5,791 nt of DNA, from contig JACCSI010000597.1 in the NCBI GenBank assembly GCA_013813075.1, forward strand, positions 1-5,791, given 5' to 3'. The DNA is from Acidobacteriota bacterium. GTDB lineage: Bacteria > Acidobacteriota > Vicinamibacteria > Vicinamibacterales > UBA2999. Below the pieces are notes generated by a model. The model was not told the origin of the DNA and ran no database searches. It saw only the letters and a program-made list of their open reading frames with translations. A program made the position numbers and the translations under genes. Shown here in pieces: positions 1-5,791 of the stretch; position 1 is the stretch's first letter; each line of letters starts with the position of its first letter.

Positions 1-1145
1 ACTCCACTCGCGGCCGTGCCAACGCCCTTCGCCTGGTCATGGCCGGCGAACTCGAGGAGGCCGGCCTTGGCGACGAGGGCGTGATGAAGGTGCTCGACCT
101 CTGTCTCGAGTGCCGTGCCTGCAAAGCCGAGTGTCCGGTCGGTGTTGACGTCGCCCGCTTCAAGAGCGAGTTTCTTTCGGACTACTGGCGGCGTCATGGC
201 ACGCCCCTGCGCGCGCGAGCGCTGGGAAACGTTCACCGTCTGGCGCGGTGGGGCAGCCGGCTGGCGCCAATCTCGAATCGACTGGCAGGCAGCTCACCGG
301 CGCGGTGGCTGAACGAACAGCTGCTCGGTATCGACCGCCGGCGCACCCCGCCGTCGTGGGCCCGGCGGACGTTTGCGCAGCAGTTCAGACGGCGCCGGCG
401 TGCGAGCGGCGCAACGGTCGCGCTGTTCAACGACACGTTTACCAACTATTACAATCCGCCGGTCGGGATGGCCGGTGCCAATCTGCTCTCGTCGCTGGTA
501 TACGCGGTTGAACTGGCCCCCAACCATTGCTGCGGACGTCCACAGATTTCACAGGGCTTGCTGGCGGATGCCCGGCGGCTGGCCGAGGCAAATACCGATC
601 GATTGTTCCCACTCGTTGATCGCGGGCAGCCGCTCGTGTTTTTTGAGCCAAGCTGCCTCTCTGCGATCCGGGAGGACGCCCCCTCTCTTCTTCGTGGTGA
701 TGCTCAACGCAGGGCGCGGCAGGTTGCCGATGGCGCCGTGCTGTTCGAGGAGTTCGTCGAGCACGAGTGCGAGTCTGGACGCGCAGCGCTCATCCTCTCG
801 CCAGGTCCGACCGAGGTGCTGCTCCACGGGCATTGCCACCAGAAATCGATGGGCGCCGTCGCCCCCGCCAAGGCGCTCCTGAGCCGGATTCCGGGCGCTC
901 GCGTCGTCGAGCTCGACGCCGGCTGCTGTGGCATGGCGGGATCGTTCGGCTACGCGCGCGAACATTTCGAAGTGTCACGCGCCATCGGCGAACGTCGGCT
1001 GTTGCCAGCCGCTCGGAAGCTTGGCGCCGGGGCGGTGCTGGTCGCGAGCGGCGTCTCCTGCCGTCATCAAGTCCAGGACTTTACGGGCGTCCGCGCGGTG
1101 CACGCTGCGGAGCTCTTGCAATCACTGATCAGGGAGTCAGCATGA
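1..1145 (+). CDS. FAD-linked oxidase / Fe-S oxidoreductase fusion, C-terminal part (5' end outside window)
   Basis: The reading frame (codons from base 3) is open to the left edge, so this is the last ~380 residues of a longer protein. The first visible residues, TRGRANALRLVM, are typical of the linker after the FAD-oxidase domain in FAD-binding/(Fe-S)-binding fusions (D-lactate, glycolate and 2-hydroxyacid dehydrogenase type, usually ~950-1000 aa). The ATG at base 39 is therefore probably internal. A [4Fe-4S] motif CxxCxxCxxxCP lies at bases 102-137. Two CCG-domain signatures follow, HCCGRPQ (around 525-545) and GCCGMAGSFGY (around 921-953), with further Cys/His in EPSC, GHCHQK and GVSC. By family knowledge such proteins oxidise a 2-hydroxy acid at FAD and pass electrons through Fe-S clusters to a membrane acceptor; the substrate cannot be read here. 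The stop overlaps the start of the downstream permease (ATGA), suggesting translational coupling and organic-acid use. An ordinary separate GlpC-like Fe-S subunit is the alternative, but the TRGRANALR linker favours the fusion. Confidence 0.9.
   Translation, partial: STRGRANALRLVMAGELEEAGLGDEGVMKVLDLCLECRACKAECPVGVDVARFKSEFLSDYWRRHGTPLRARALGNVHRLARWGSRLAPISNRLAGSSPARWLNEQLLGIDRRRTPPSWARRTFAQQFRRRRRASGATVALFNDTFTNYYNPPVGMAGANLLSSLVYAVELAPNHCCGRPQISQGLLADARRLAEANTDRLFPLVDRGQPLVFFEPSCLSAIREDAPSLLRGDAQRRARQVADGAVLFEEFVEHECESGRAALILSPGPTEVLLHGHCHQKSMGAVAPAKALLSRIPGARVVELDAGCCGMAGSFGYAREHFEVSRAIGERRLLPAARKLGAGAVLVASGVSCRHQVQDFTGVRAVHAAELLQSLIRESA
1131..1136 (+). promoter_or_regulatory. Shine-Dalgarno site of the permease gene
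   Basis: AGGGAG lies 5 nt before the ATG at 1142, inside the last codons of the oxidase gene. It decides the permease start over the upstream in-frame extension and supports coupled translation. Confidence 0.7.
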
Positions 1146-2380
1146 ACCTCGCCGTCATCTCCGTCGCCGCGCTGGCGCTCGCCGTGATCGTGAGCTGCGT
1201 GAGTTCGGTAAACGTCGGGGTGCTGGCCATCGCACTGGCCTGGATCGTCGGCGTGTATGTGGGCGGGCAATCGGTCAGCACGATCATGGGCGGGTTTCCG
1301 GCGCAGCTCTTTCTCACGCTCACCGGTGTCACGCTGCTGTTTTCCCTCGCTCAGACCAACGGCACGCTCGAACGGATCACGCATCATGCGGTGCGGCTGT
1401 GCCGCGGCAACCGAGGCGTCATCCCGATCATGTTCTTTCTGTTGGGCGCCACGCTCTCGTCCATGGGACCCGGCAATATCGCCACTGCGGCCCTCGTGGC
1501 GCCGCTGGCCATGGCCACCGCCACCAGTTCGAAGATCCCGCTGTTCCTGATGGCCATTATGGTCGGCAACGGCGCCAACGCGGGGGCGCTTTCGCCCTTC
1601 GCGCCGACCGGCATCATCGTCAATGGGCTGATGAGCCGTAACGGGTTACCCGGGTTCGAAGTGCAAACCTATCTTTACAACCTTGCCGCGCACGCGACGG
1701 TCGCGTTTCTTGGCTACGCCCTGTTCGGCGGTTTGCGGCTCTTTGGCACGGGTTCGGTATCCGCACTGCAGCTGGAGGACGGCACCGACGGCACCTTGCG
1801 CGCCCGGCACTGGCTCACGATCGGGGTGATCGCGTCGTTGATTCTGAGCGTTATCTTCGCGCAGACCAATGTTGGCATGGCGGCGTTCGTCGGCGCCGCC
1901 GTCCTCGTGTTGGCGCGCGCGGCGGACGATGGCGAAGCGATCAAGCGCATGCCGTGGCGGGTCATCGTGATGGTATGCGGCGTCACGGTGCTGATCGCGT
2001 TGGTGGAGCGCGCGCAGGGCATCGACCTGCTCGTCTCGCTGGTCGCAAAAATCTCCTCGCCCACAACGGTGACGTTCGTCGTGGCGGCGCTGACGGCGGT
2101 CGTGTCGGTATACAGCAGCACCTCGGGTGTCGTGCTGCCGGCATTTCTGCCAATGGTGCCGGGTCTCGCCGCTGCGCTGCCTGGCGCCAGCGCTCTGGCG
2201 ATCGCGTCGTCGATGAACATCGGCGGGCACCTCGTCGACGTGTCGCCGCTCTCGACGATCGGCGCCCTCTGCCTTGCCGGTGCGCCCGCCGACGAGAGCC
2301 GGATGCTGTTCAATAAGCTGCTCGCGTGGGGCTTGTCGATGTGCGTCGTGGGGGCATTTCTCTGCTACCTCGTGTTCTGA
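1142..2380 (+). CDS. MatC-type / SLC13-like dicarboxylate permease
   Basis: A 412-residue, very hydrophobic inner-membrane protein with roughly 10-12 predicted membrane segments. The N-terminal ~150 residues fit the MatC N-terminal dicarboxylate-carrier family: NVGVLAIALAWIVGVYVGG (24-42), GGFPAQLFLTLTGVTLLF (50-67) and a probable re-entrant loop SSMGPGNIATAALVAP (106-121). A second loop-like segment, SSTSGVVLPAFLPMVPG (325-341), is the likely symmetry partner, as in the DASS/SLC13 fold; NIGGHLVDVSPLSTIGA (359-375) follows. Relatives carry malonate, succinate or other carboxylates, but the actual substrate is unknown. I chose the ATG at 1142 because AGGGAG (1131-1136) sits 5 nt upstream and it overlaps the preceding stop (ATGA). 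The frame is open back to 767, but that extension has no membrane character and runs inside the upstream gene. The coupling suggests it imports the substrate of the upstream oxidase. It ends 7 bp from the convergent amidohydrolase gene. Confidence 0.88.
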   Translation: MNLAVISVAALALAVIVSCVSSVNVGVLAIALAWIVGVYVGGQSVSTIMGGFPAQLFLTLTGVTLLFSLAQTNGTLERITHHAVRLCRGNRGVIPIMFFLLGATLSSMGPGNIATAALVAPLAMATATSSKIPLFLMAIMVGNGANAGALSPFAPTGIIVNGLMSRNGLPGFEVQTYLYNLAAHATVAFLGYALFGGLRLFGTGSVSALQLEDGTDGTLRARHWLTIGVIASLILSVIFAQTNVGMAAFVGAAVLVLARAADDGEAIKRMPWRVIVMVCGVTVLIALVERAQGIDLLVSLVAKISSPTTVTFVVAALTAVVSVYSSTSGVVLPAFLPMVPGLAAALPGASALAIASSMNIGGHLVDVSPLSTIGALCLAGAPADESRMLFNKLLAWGLSMCVVGAFLCYLVF

Positions 2381-2387
2381 GGACGAA

Positions 2388-4103
2388 TCATTCCCCCTTT
2401 GGATAGACGGTCTGACCACCGACGACGGTGCGGATGACTTTGATCTCTTTGATCTGGTCGGGATTGGTGTCGTGCGGATCTTTTTCCAGCATCACGAAAT
2501 CGGCGAGTTTGCCGGCCGTGATGCTGCCCTTCTGATGCTCTTCGTGCGACGCGTAGGCGCCGTTGAGGGTGGCGATCGTCAGAGCCTCATCGACGGTGAC
2601 GCGCTGGCGCGGCCCCCACACATTGCCGCTGAAGTCCTTGCGCGTGACCATGCTTTGAATCGCCATGAGCGGCTCGAACGGGCCCGGCCCGTAGTCGGAC
2701 GCGCCCGGCACCGGGATGCCGGAGTCGAGAAACGACTTGTGGGCGAACATCCACTGCATCTTCTCGGGACCGTATTCCTTCCACTTCTCTCCGTGGTAGT
2801 GCGCGTAGGTCCAGAACGGCGTCGGGATGGCGCCAATCGCCTTGATGCGGCGGAGTAGCTCGGGGTTGACGAGCGAACAGTGCTCGATACGGTGACGGGT
2901 GTCGGGGCGTGGGTACTTCTTCAGCACGGCCTCGTAGGCCTTCAACACCATGTCGATGGTCACATCCCCGTTGGCGTGAATGGCGACGCGGAAGTTGTGG
3001 CGGTGTGCATCTTCGACCGCCTCGTCGATCTCCTGCTGGGTCATGGTGAGGATGCCGTAGTCGGTGGTGCCGACATACGGCGTGCTCATGCGCATGGTCC
3101 GCTCCGACGCCGACCCGTCGGCGCCGTATTTAACCCCGCCAACACGCAGCCAGTCGTCGCCGAACCCATAGTGAATTCCCGCCGCCTTGAAGCCGGCAAA
3201 CGTGCTGTCGCCACGCACGAGGAAGCACGCCCGATGCCGCAGCTCGCCGTTGGCCCTGGCGTCTTCGTAGGCGAGGATACGATCACGGTCAGCCCCTGCG
3301 TCGTGCACGCTCGTAAGCCCCGCGGCGGTGAGGAGTTCGGAAATGTGACGCATGCCACTGCGTCCGCGCTCGCGCTGCTGCTCTGGCGTAAACGTTTCGC
3401 GCGTGCCGACCTTGCCGAACACATTGCGCGCCTGCTCCGCGACGCGGCCATTGAGCGCGCCGCTGGCGTCGCGAAAGAACCGCCCATGGTCGGGGTCCGG
3501 CGTGGCCGTTGTAATGCCCGCCAGATCGAAAGCCTTGGTGTTGTACCAACTCGTGTGACCACCGCGGTGGCCCACGGCAATCGGGTGTTCCTTCGACACC
3601 TCGTCGAGGTGCTGGCGAGTCAGCGGCACGTCCAGCTTGGTGTCGTCGAACATCACCGCCGTCACCCACTGGCCGGCCGGCGTCTTGTCAGCTTTCTGCC
3701 GCAAATTGGCCAGTAGCTCGCGAACGCGCCGAACATTCGCGTTGACGGCGTATAACTCGTTCACTCCGCTGACGTGGCAGTGGGTGTCGATGAACCCCGG
3801 CGTCACGGTCGCCTGCTGAGCGTCGATTTGACGGGTCCGCGGTGTGGCCATGTTGCGCACGTCCGAGGCGGAGCCGACGGCGACAAAGCGACTGTTCTTG
3901 ACCGCGAAGGCCTCGGCGCGGGGCATCGCCGGGTCAACGGTGAACACCTTGGCGTTGAAGACAATGAGGTCGGGTTCAGCACCAGCACGCGGGCCTGGTT
4001 GCGTGGTGGCGTCGACCTGGCCGTCACCGCTCTTCACAACCGTGAAGCCACCGGCCAACGCGGCGCCGTAGCCAAGAAACTCGCTGCGGGAGATCTTTTT
4101 CAT
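2388..4103 (-). CDS. Exported metal-dependent amidohydrolase, YtcJ-like (amidohydrolase family 3)
   Basis: A 571-residue protein, normal length for this family. Residues 1-~30 form a signal-like stretch: basic start, then SRSEFLGYGAALAGG. This resembles a Tat signal (S-R-R-x-F-L) but has Ser in place of the second Arg, so the export route is uncertain. The TIM-barrel hydrolase follows with its motifs in order: GFIDTHCH (103-110, HxH metal ligands), GHRGGHTSW (178-186), VKYGADGS (324-331, with the Lys often carboxylated in this superfamily), AIHANGD (374-380, His ligand), RIEHCS (405-410, His ligand) and GASD (467-470, metal Asp). The C-terminus KGSITAGKLADFVMLEKDP (525-543) is the usual beta-sandwich closing segment. 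By family it hydrolyses an amide, formamide or similar C-N bond outside the cytoplasm; the substrate is unknown. The ATG at 4103 has GAGGAA (4116-4111 on the minus strand) 7 nt upstream. All expected metal ligands appear present, so it looks intact. It is transcribed alone and converges with the permease gene. Confidence 0.93.
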   Translation of the reverse strand: MKKISRSEFLGYGAALAGGFTVVKSGDGQVDATTQPGPRAGAEPDLIVFNAKVFTVDPAMPRAEAFAVKNSRFVAVGSASDVRNMATPRTRQIDAQQATVTPGFIDTHCHVSGVNELYAVNANVRRVRELLANLRQKADKTPAGQWVTAVMFDDTKLDVPLTRQHLDEVSKEHPIAVGHRGGHTSWYNTKAFDLAGITTATPDPDHGRFFRDASGALNGRVAEQARNVFGKVGTRETFTPEQQRERGRSGMRHISELLTAAGLTSVHDAGADRDRILAYEDARANGELRHRACFLVRGDSTFAGFKAAGIHYGFGDDWLRVGGVKYGADGSASERTMRMSTPYVGTTDYGILTMTQQEIDEAVEDAHRHNFRVAIHANGDVTIDMVLKAYEAVLKKYPRPDTRHRIEHCSLVNPELLRRIKAIGAIPTPFWTYAHYHGEKWKEYGPEKMQWMFAHKSFLDSGIPVPGASDYGPGPFEPLMAIQSMVTRKDFSGNVWGPRQRVTVDEALTIATLNGAYASHEEHQKGSITAGKLADFVMLEKDPHDTNPDQIKEIKVIRTVVGGQTVYPKGE

Positions 4104-4216
4104 GACGTCGTTCCTCGCGGGGCTTCCCGGCCCGTGCTTCAGGTCGCCTGAGACCCGCCGATCCTATCGTCTCTAGGCTCACCGCGAGCTGAGCAACAGC
4201 CCGGACTGCAGCATAG
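4104..4216 (-). promoter_or_regulatory. Leader and probable promoter region of the amidohydrolase gene
   Basis: This is non-coding sequence between the amidohydrolase start and the peptidase relic. On the minus strand it carries the ribosome site GAGGAA (4111-4116). An inverted repeat pairs CCTGAGAC (4147-4154) with GTCTCTAGG (4169-4177): 8 pairs, one bulged base and a 14-nt loop. A smaller one pairs GCTCA (4177-4181) with TGAGC (4190-4194). ATAGCGCTAT at 4213-4222 is a perfect 10-bp palindrome at the relic's edge. A TAGGAT hexamer (4166-4161, minus strand) could be a -10 box, but no good -35 sits at the right distance, so no promoter is fixed. An operator role for the repeats is inference. 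Confidence 0.35.
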
Positions 4217-4648
4217 CGCTATCCGCTGATTGTCTACACCCACGGCGGCCCACAGCAGTCGGACAAGCACGGCTTCAGCAGCGACGTGCAGGTGTCTGCC
4301 GGCAAGGCTACGCGGTATTGAAGTCAGGCTACTACGCAGTCGCATCTCACGTCATGACCGGCGCCGACGCGGTGATCGCGATGGGCCTGGCCGATCCGGG
4401 CAAGCTCGTGAAGATGGGCTGCAGCGCCCGGGGGCACATGACCACCAGCACCACGGGGTGCCGACGCGGCTGCATGTCGCGCCGCGCGAGGGGCACGGGT
4501 GGAGCGAGCTGCGCCATACGTTGTTCTCGACCAAGTCGAGATGGAGTGGTTCGAGAAGTACGTGCACGACCGAGCCTATGTGTGGGAGACGATGCCTGGC
4601 GAGGAGACCACCGAGCAGGTGAAAGGGGCGACCACCGCGCAGCGGTGA
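4217..4648 (+). pseudogene. Decayed S9 (prolyl oligopeptidase-like) peptidase, C-terminal catalytic domain remnant
   Basis: No single frame is open, but four consecutive pieces in three frames read as the catalytic domain of an S9 peptidase. Piece 1 (4217-4308) gives RYPLIVYTHGGPQQSD, the oxyanion-hole HGGP region, then DVQVSAGK. Piece 2 (from about 4306) gives GYAVLKSGYY, then VMTGADAVIAMGLADPGK and KMGCSARGHMT. The last matches the nucleophile elbow GWSAGGHMT of relatives, but here Trp is Cys and a motif Gly is Arg. Piece 3 (about 4458-4532) gives VPTRLHVAPREGHGWSELRH with the catalytic His. Piece 4 (about 4535-4648) gives VEMEWFEKYVHDRAYVWE and runs to a TGA. The stretch between Ser and His motifs, ~80-100 residues with the catalytic Asp, is missing, as is the whole beta-propeller N-terminus. 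Piece 1 to 2 is explained by loss of one G in a GGC codon (AAGGC for AAGGGC near 4304-4308). The product cannot be active. Family assignment rests on remembered motifs. Confidence 0.8.
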
Positions 4649-4776
4649 TGGGATGGCGTTTGAACGTGGGCTGGACGATGTGATACAACTCACTTTGAGA
4701 AACTTTTCACAAGGTAGAACACCGGACTCAAACGGAGTAAAGTGCTCAGGTTTGTCTGCCGGAGTGTGCTGAGCGT
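4649..4776 (+). promoter_or_regulatory. 5' region of the ACIII operon (candidate promoter and leader hairpins)
   Basis: This 128-bp gap before actA is AT-richer than its surroundings at 4680-4720 and is the natural place for the operon promoter. The best sigma70-like pair I see is TTGAGA (4694-4699) and TAGAAC (4715-4720) with a short 15-nt spacer; TTGAAC (4660-4665) is a weaker alternative -35. Downstream, CCGGACTCAAAC (4722-4733) and GTTTGTCTGCCGG (4750-4762) form an interrupted inverted repeat: 4 pairs, an internal loop, then 5 pairs. GCTCAG (4744-4749) and CTGAGC (4769-4774) form a competing perfect 6-bp stem that would cover the bases just before the actA start. The Shine-Dalgarno is weak: GGAG at 4761-4764 is 12 nt from the ATG and GAG at 4771-4773 only 3 nt. 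Confidence 0.3.
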
Positions 4777-5436
4777 ATGCCGCAGGTCTTTCCAAAGAGC
4801 GCCAATCCCTGGTCCCGCGCGAGTCTGGTCGGCGTCGTGTTCGTCGCGCTGGGCCTCGGCTGGATGATAGCGTTGTTGCAGCGGTCGGATTTCACGACCT
4901 CGGCCAACACGTTCATCGAGCAGCCGGTCCAGTTCTCGCATCAGCATCACGTCGGCGGCATCGGCATTGACTGCCGCTACTGCCACACGGCGGTCGAAGT
5001 GTCGGCGACGGCCGGCATCCCGCCGACCAAGACGTGCATCAATTGCCATTCCCAGATTTGGGCGACGAGTCCGTATCTCGAGCCGGTGCGCGCAAGCTTC
5101 CGTGACGACAAGCCGTTGCGCTGGATTCGCGTGCACGACCTGCCGGACTTCGTGTATTTCAATCACAGCATTCACGTCAAAAAGGGCGTCGGGTGCGAAA
5201 CCTGTCATGGTCGGGTCGACCGGATGCCGCTGATGTTGCAGAAGTCATCGCTGCAAATGGAGTGGTGTCTCGAGTGTCACCGCGACCCGGCGCAGTTCGT
5301 GCGCCCCCGGGAAGCGGTATTCACGATGGGTTACAAGCCGGACGGCGATCAGCGCGAGATTGGCGAGCGGCTGGTTCGTGAATACAACATTGCCGACGAG
5401 CGGCACATGACAAGCTGTTCGGTCTGCCACCGGTAG
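4777..5436 (+). CDS. actA: Alternative complex III subunit ActA, membrane-anchored pentaheme cytochrome c
   Basis: A 219-residue protein with five CxxCH heme c motifs: CRYCH (66-70), CINCH (87-91), CETCH (140-144), CLECH (164-168) and CSVCH (214-218). One N-terminal membrane segment (about 15-34) lacks a clear cleavage site, so it should be anchored with the heme domain in the periplasm. Two segments, QFSHQHHVG (52-60) and FNHSIHV (128-134), supply likely distal His ligands for bis-His hemes. The start MPQVF fits the MPQ-x-F beginning I recall for this family, and length is normal. The next gene encodes ActB, which settles the assignment. By family knowledge, ACIII oxidises menaquinol and passes electrons to cytochrome c or directly to a cytochrome c oxidase, replacing the bc1 complex; ActA carries electrons out of the complex. 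Other c7/NapC-type multiheme proteins are possible in principle but do not share this neighbour. Confidence 0.93.
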   Translation: MPQVFPKSANPWSRASLVGVVFVALGLGWMIALLQRSDFTTSANTFIEQPVQFSHQHHVGGIGIDCRYCHTAVEVSATAGIPPTKTCINCHSQIWATSPYLEPVRASFRDDKPLRWIRVHDLPDFVYFNHSIHVKKGVGCETCHGRVDRMPLMLQKSSLQMEWCLECHRDPAQFVRPREAVFTMGYKPDGDQREIGERLVREYNIADERHMTSCSVCHR

Positions 5437-5459
5437 GGCGCGGCCCGTCAGGGTCGCCC
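5436..5459 (+). other. GC-rich stem-loop on the actA stop codon
   Basis: GGGCG (5436-5440) pairs with CGCCC (5455-5459). After a 2-nt bulge, GCCC (5443-5446) pairs with GGGT (5451-5454), closing a GTCA loop: 9 pairs including one G-U. The first base is the last base of the TAG stop. No T-run follows, so it is not a standard intrinsic terminator. It may instead partly attenuate transcription or stabilise the actA message. Confidence 0.5.
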
Positions 5460-5467
5460 CACAGTCC

Positions 5468-5545
5468 GGATGTGAGGTCCGGGTGTGAAATTCGGTTGTG
5501 AATCCGATCGTGAAATGCGGTCGTGAAAATCGGTCGTGAGAGTAG
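5468..5545 (+). repeat. Six tandem degenerate 12-13 bp repeats with a GTGA core
   Basis: GTGA occurs at 5472, 5485, 5498, 5510, 5523 and 5536, a spacing of 13, 13, 12, 13 and 13 bp. Around it the units share a consensus near GGTYGTGAAATCG: the first two have TGTGA, the third TTGTGA and the last three TCGTGA. Copies 4 and 5 agree best and the outer copies are more diverged. The array fills most of the non-coding gap between actA and actB. It could be a multi-site binding region, a transcribed spacer or a decaying minisatellite; nothing in the sequence decides which. Confidence 0.75.
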
Positions 5546-5594
5546 AGGCGGGCCTTGAATCCGCCGGACAGTAAGCGCTAAAGGCAAAAGGCAC

Positions 5595-5791
5595 ATGGAG
5601 AAGGCGGGGACAGCTGACGGAACCGAGATCCGCGCACGGTCGCGCGGCATTGGCGGCAAACAGTATTGGCGCAGTTTGGAGTCGCTTGCCGATACGCCGG
5701 AGTTCCAGGAGTACCTCCACCGCGAGTTCCCGCAGAACGCGACGGAGTGGATCGATCCGGTTGGTCGTCGCGCATTCCTCAAGTTGATGAG
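5595..5791 (+). CDS. actB: Alternative complex III subunit ActB, N-terminus (Tat-variant molybdopterin oxidoreductase-like; cut by window end)
   Basis: Open from the ATG at 5595 to the window end (65 codons plus 2 bases), so partial at the 3' end. KQYWRSLESLADTPEFQEY (22-40) and LHREFPQNATEW (41-52) match the extended Tat-translocation domain that precedes the signal in this family. The twin-arginine motif GRRAFLKLM (57-65) follows at the very end. By family knowledge the full protein is ~1000 residues: a molybdopterin-oxidoreductase-like part that has lost the cofactor in ACIII, plus a ferredoxin-like part with several Fe-S clusters, folded in the cytoplasm and exported by Tat. AAAAGG (5586-5591) lies 3 nt before the ATG and AAAGG (5580-5584) 10 nt before it, so either could be the ribosome site. 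It follows actA in the order usual for ACIII operons, where the NrfD-like subunit actC and others are expected next, outside this window. Confidence 0.9.
   Translation, partial: MEKAGTADGTEIRARSRGIGGKQYWRSLESLADTPEFQEYLHREFPQNATEWIDPVGRRAFLKLM

Noticed and set aside
767..1141. Upstream in-frame extension of the permease reading frame
   Set aside because: It lies wholly inside the oxidase gene, is Arg-rich without membrane character, and the ATG at 1142 has the good Shine-Dalgarno and the expected MatC-like N-terminus.
1646..2419. 257-codon open frame on the minus strand opposite the permease
   Set aside because: The translation is rich in Arg, His and Asp with no family resemblance, as expected for the antisense frame of a GC-rich gene.
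2880..3716. 278-codon open frame on the plus strand opposite the amidohydrolase
   Set aside because: It is an antisense shadow of a gene whose catalytic motifs are all recognised; no domain or ribosome site supports it.
4318..4683. 121-codon frame and neighbouring small frames between the amidohydrolase and actA
   Set aside because: Only parts of each frame resemble protein, and those parts are successive pieces of one S9 peptidase relic rather than separate genes.
5468..5545. CRISPR or plasmid iterons as explanation of the repeats
   Set aside because: The units abut with no spacers, so it is not CRISPR. There is no replication gene or AT-rich origin nearby, and the location inside a chromosomal respiratory operon argues against iterons.
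5547..5565. GGCGG / CCGCC hairpin before actB as terminator
   Set aside because: The stem is only 5 bp with a 9-nt loop and no T-run follows.
5321..5782. 153-codon minus-strand frame across the actA-actB gap
   Set aside because: It overlaps both act genes in antisense, and its repeated HDRI-like segments merely translate the 13-bp DNA repeats.

Overview
The window comes from a GC-rich bacterium that respires with an alternative complex III (ACIII). I infer Acidobacteriota (for example Vicinamibacteria-like) or possibly Gemmatimonadota. The reasons are the GC-rich codon use, the ACIII start with its MPQ-x-F pentaheme protein followed by a Tat-variant molybdopterin-type subunit, the periplasmic-type amidohydrolase, and a decayed S9 peptidase of a kind I associate with acidobacterial genomes. 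This taxonomic guess is inference only.

Layout, left to right. (1) At 1-1145 (+) is the C-terminal part of a FAD-linked oxidase fused to an Fe-S/CCG-domain oxidoreductase of the D-lactate/glycolate/2-hydroxyacid dehydrogenase type. The N-terminal FAD part lies outside the window. (2) At 1142-2380 (+), overlapping it by ATGA, is a MatC-type/SLC13-like carboxylate permease; the pair looks like an uptake-plus-oxidation unit for an organic acid. (3) At 2388-4103 (-), tail to tail with only 7 bp between, is an exported YtcJ-like amidohydrolase with an atypical single-arginine signal peptide. (4) At 4217-4648 (+) is a strongly decayed S9 (prolyl oligopeptidase-like) peptidase: three frame changes, at least one large internal deletion, and recognisable remnants of the HGGP, GxSxG and REGH motifs. 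(5) At 4777-5436 (+) is a complete membrane-anchored pentaheme cytochrome c, ActA of ACIII. (6) From 5595 to the window end (+) is the N-terminus of ActB, with its extended Tat-translocation domain and RR motif.

The actA-actB gap (5437-5594) is the least ordinary stretch. A GC-rich stem-loop starts on the actA stop codon and is followed by six tandem degenerate copies of a 12-13 bp unit centred on GTGA. I do not recognise this arrangement. No RNA genes, CRISPR arrays, insertion sequences or origins were seen. Apart from the repeat array, the window is an ordinary metabolic and respiratory chromosomal region, and I see no convincing undescribed multi-gene system in it.
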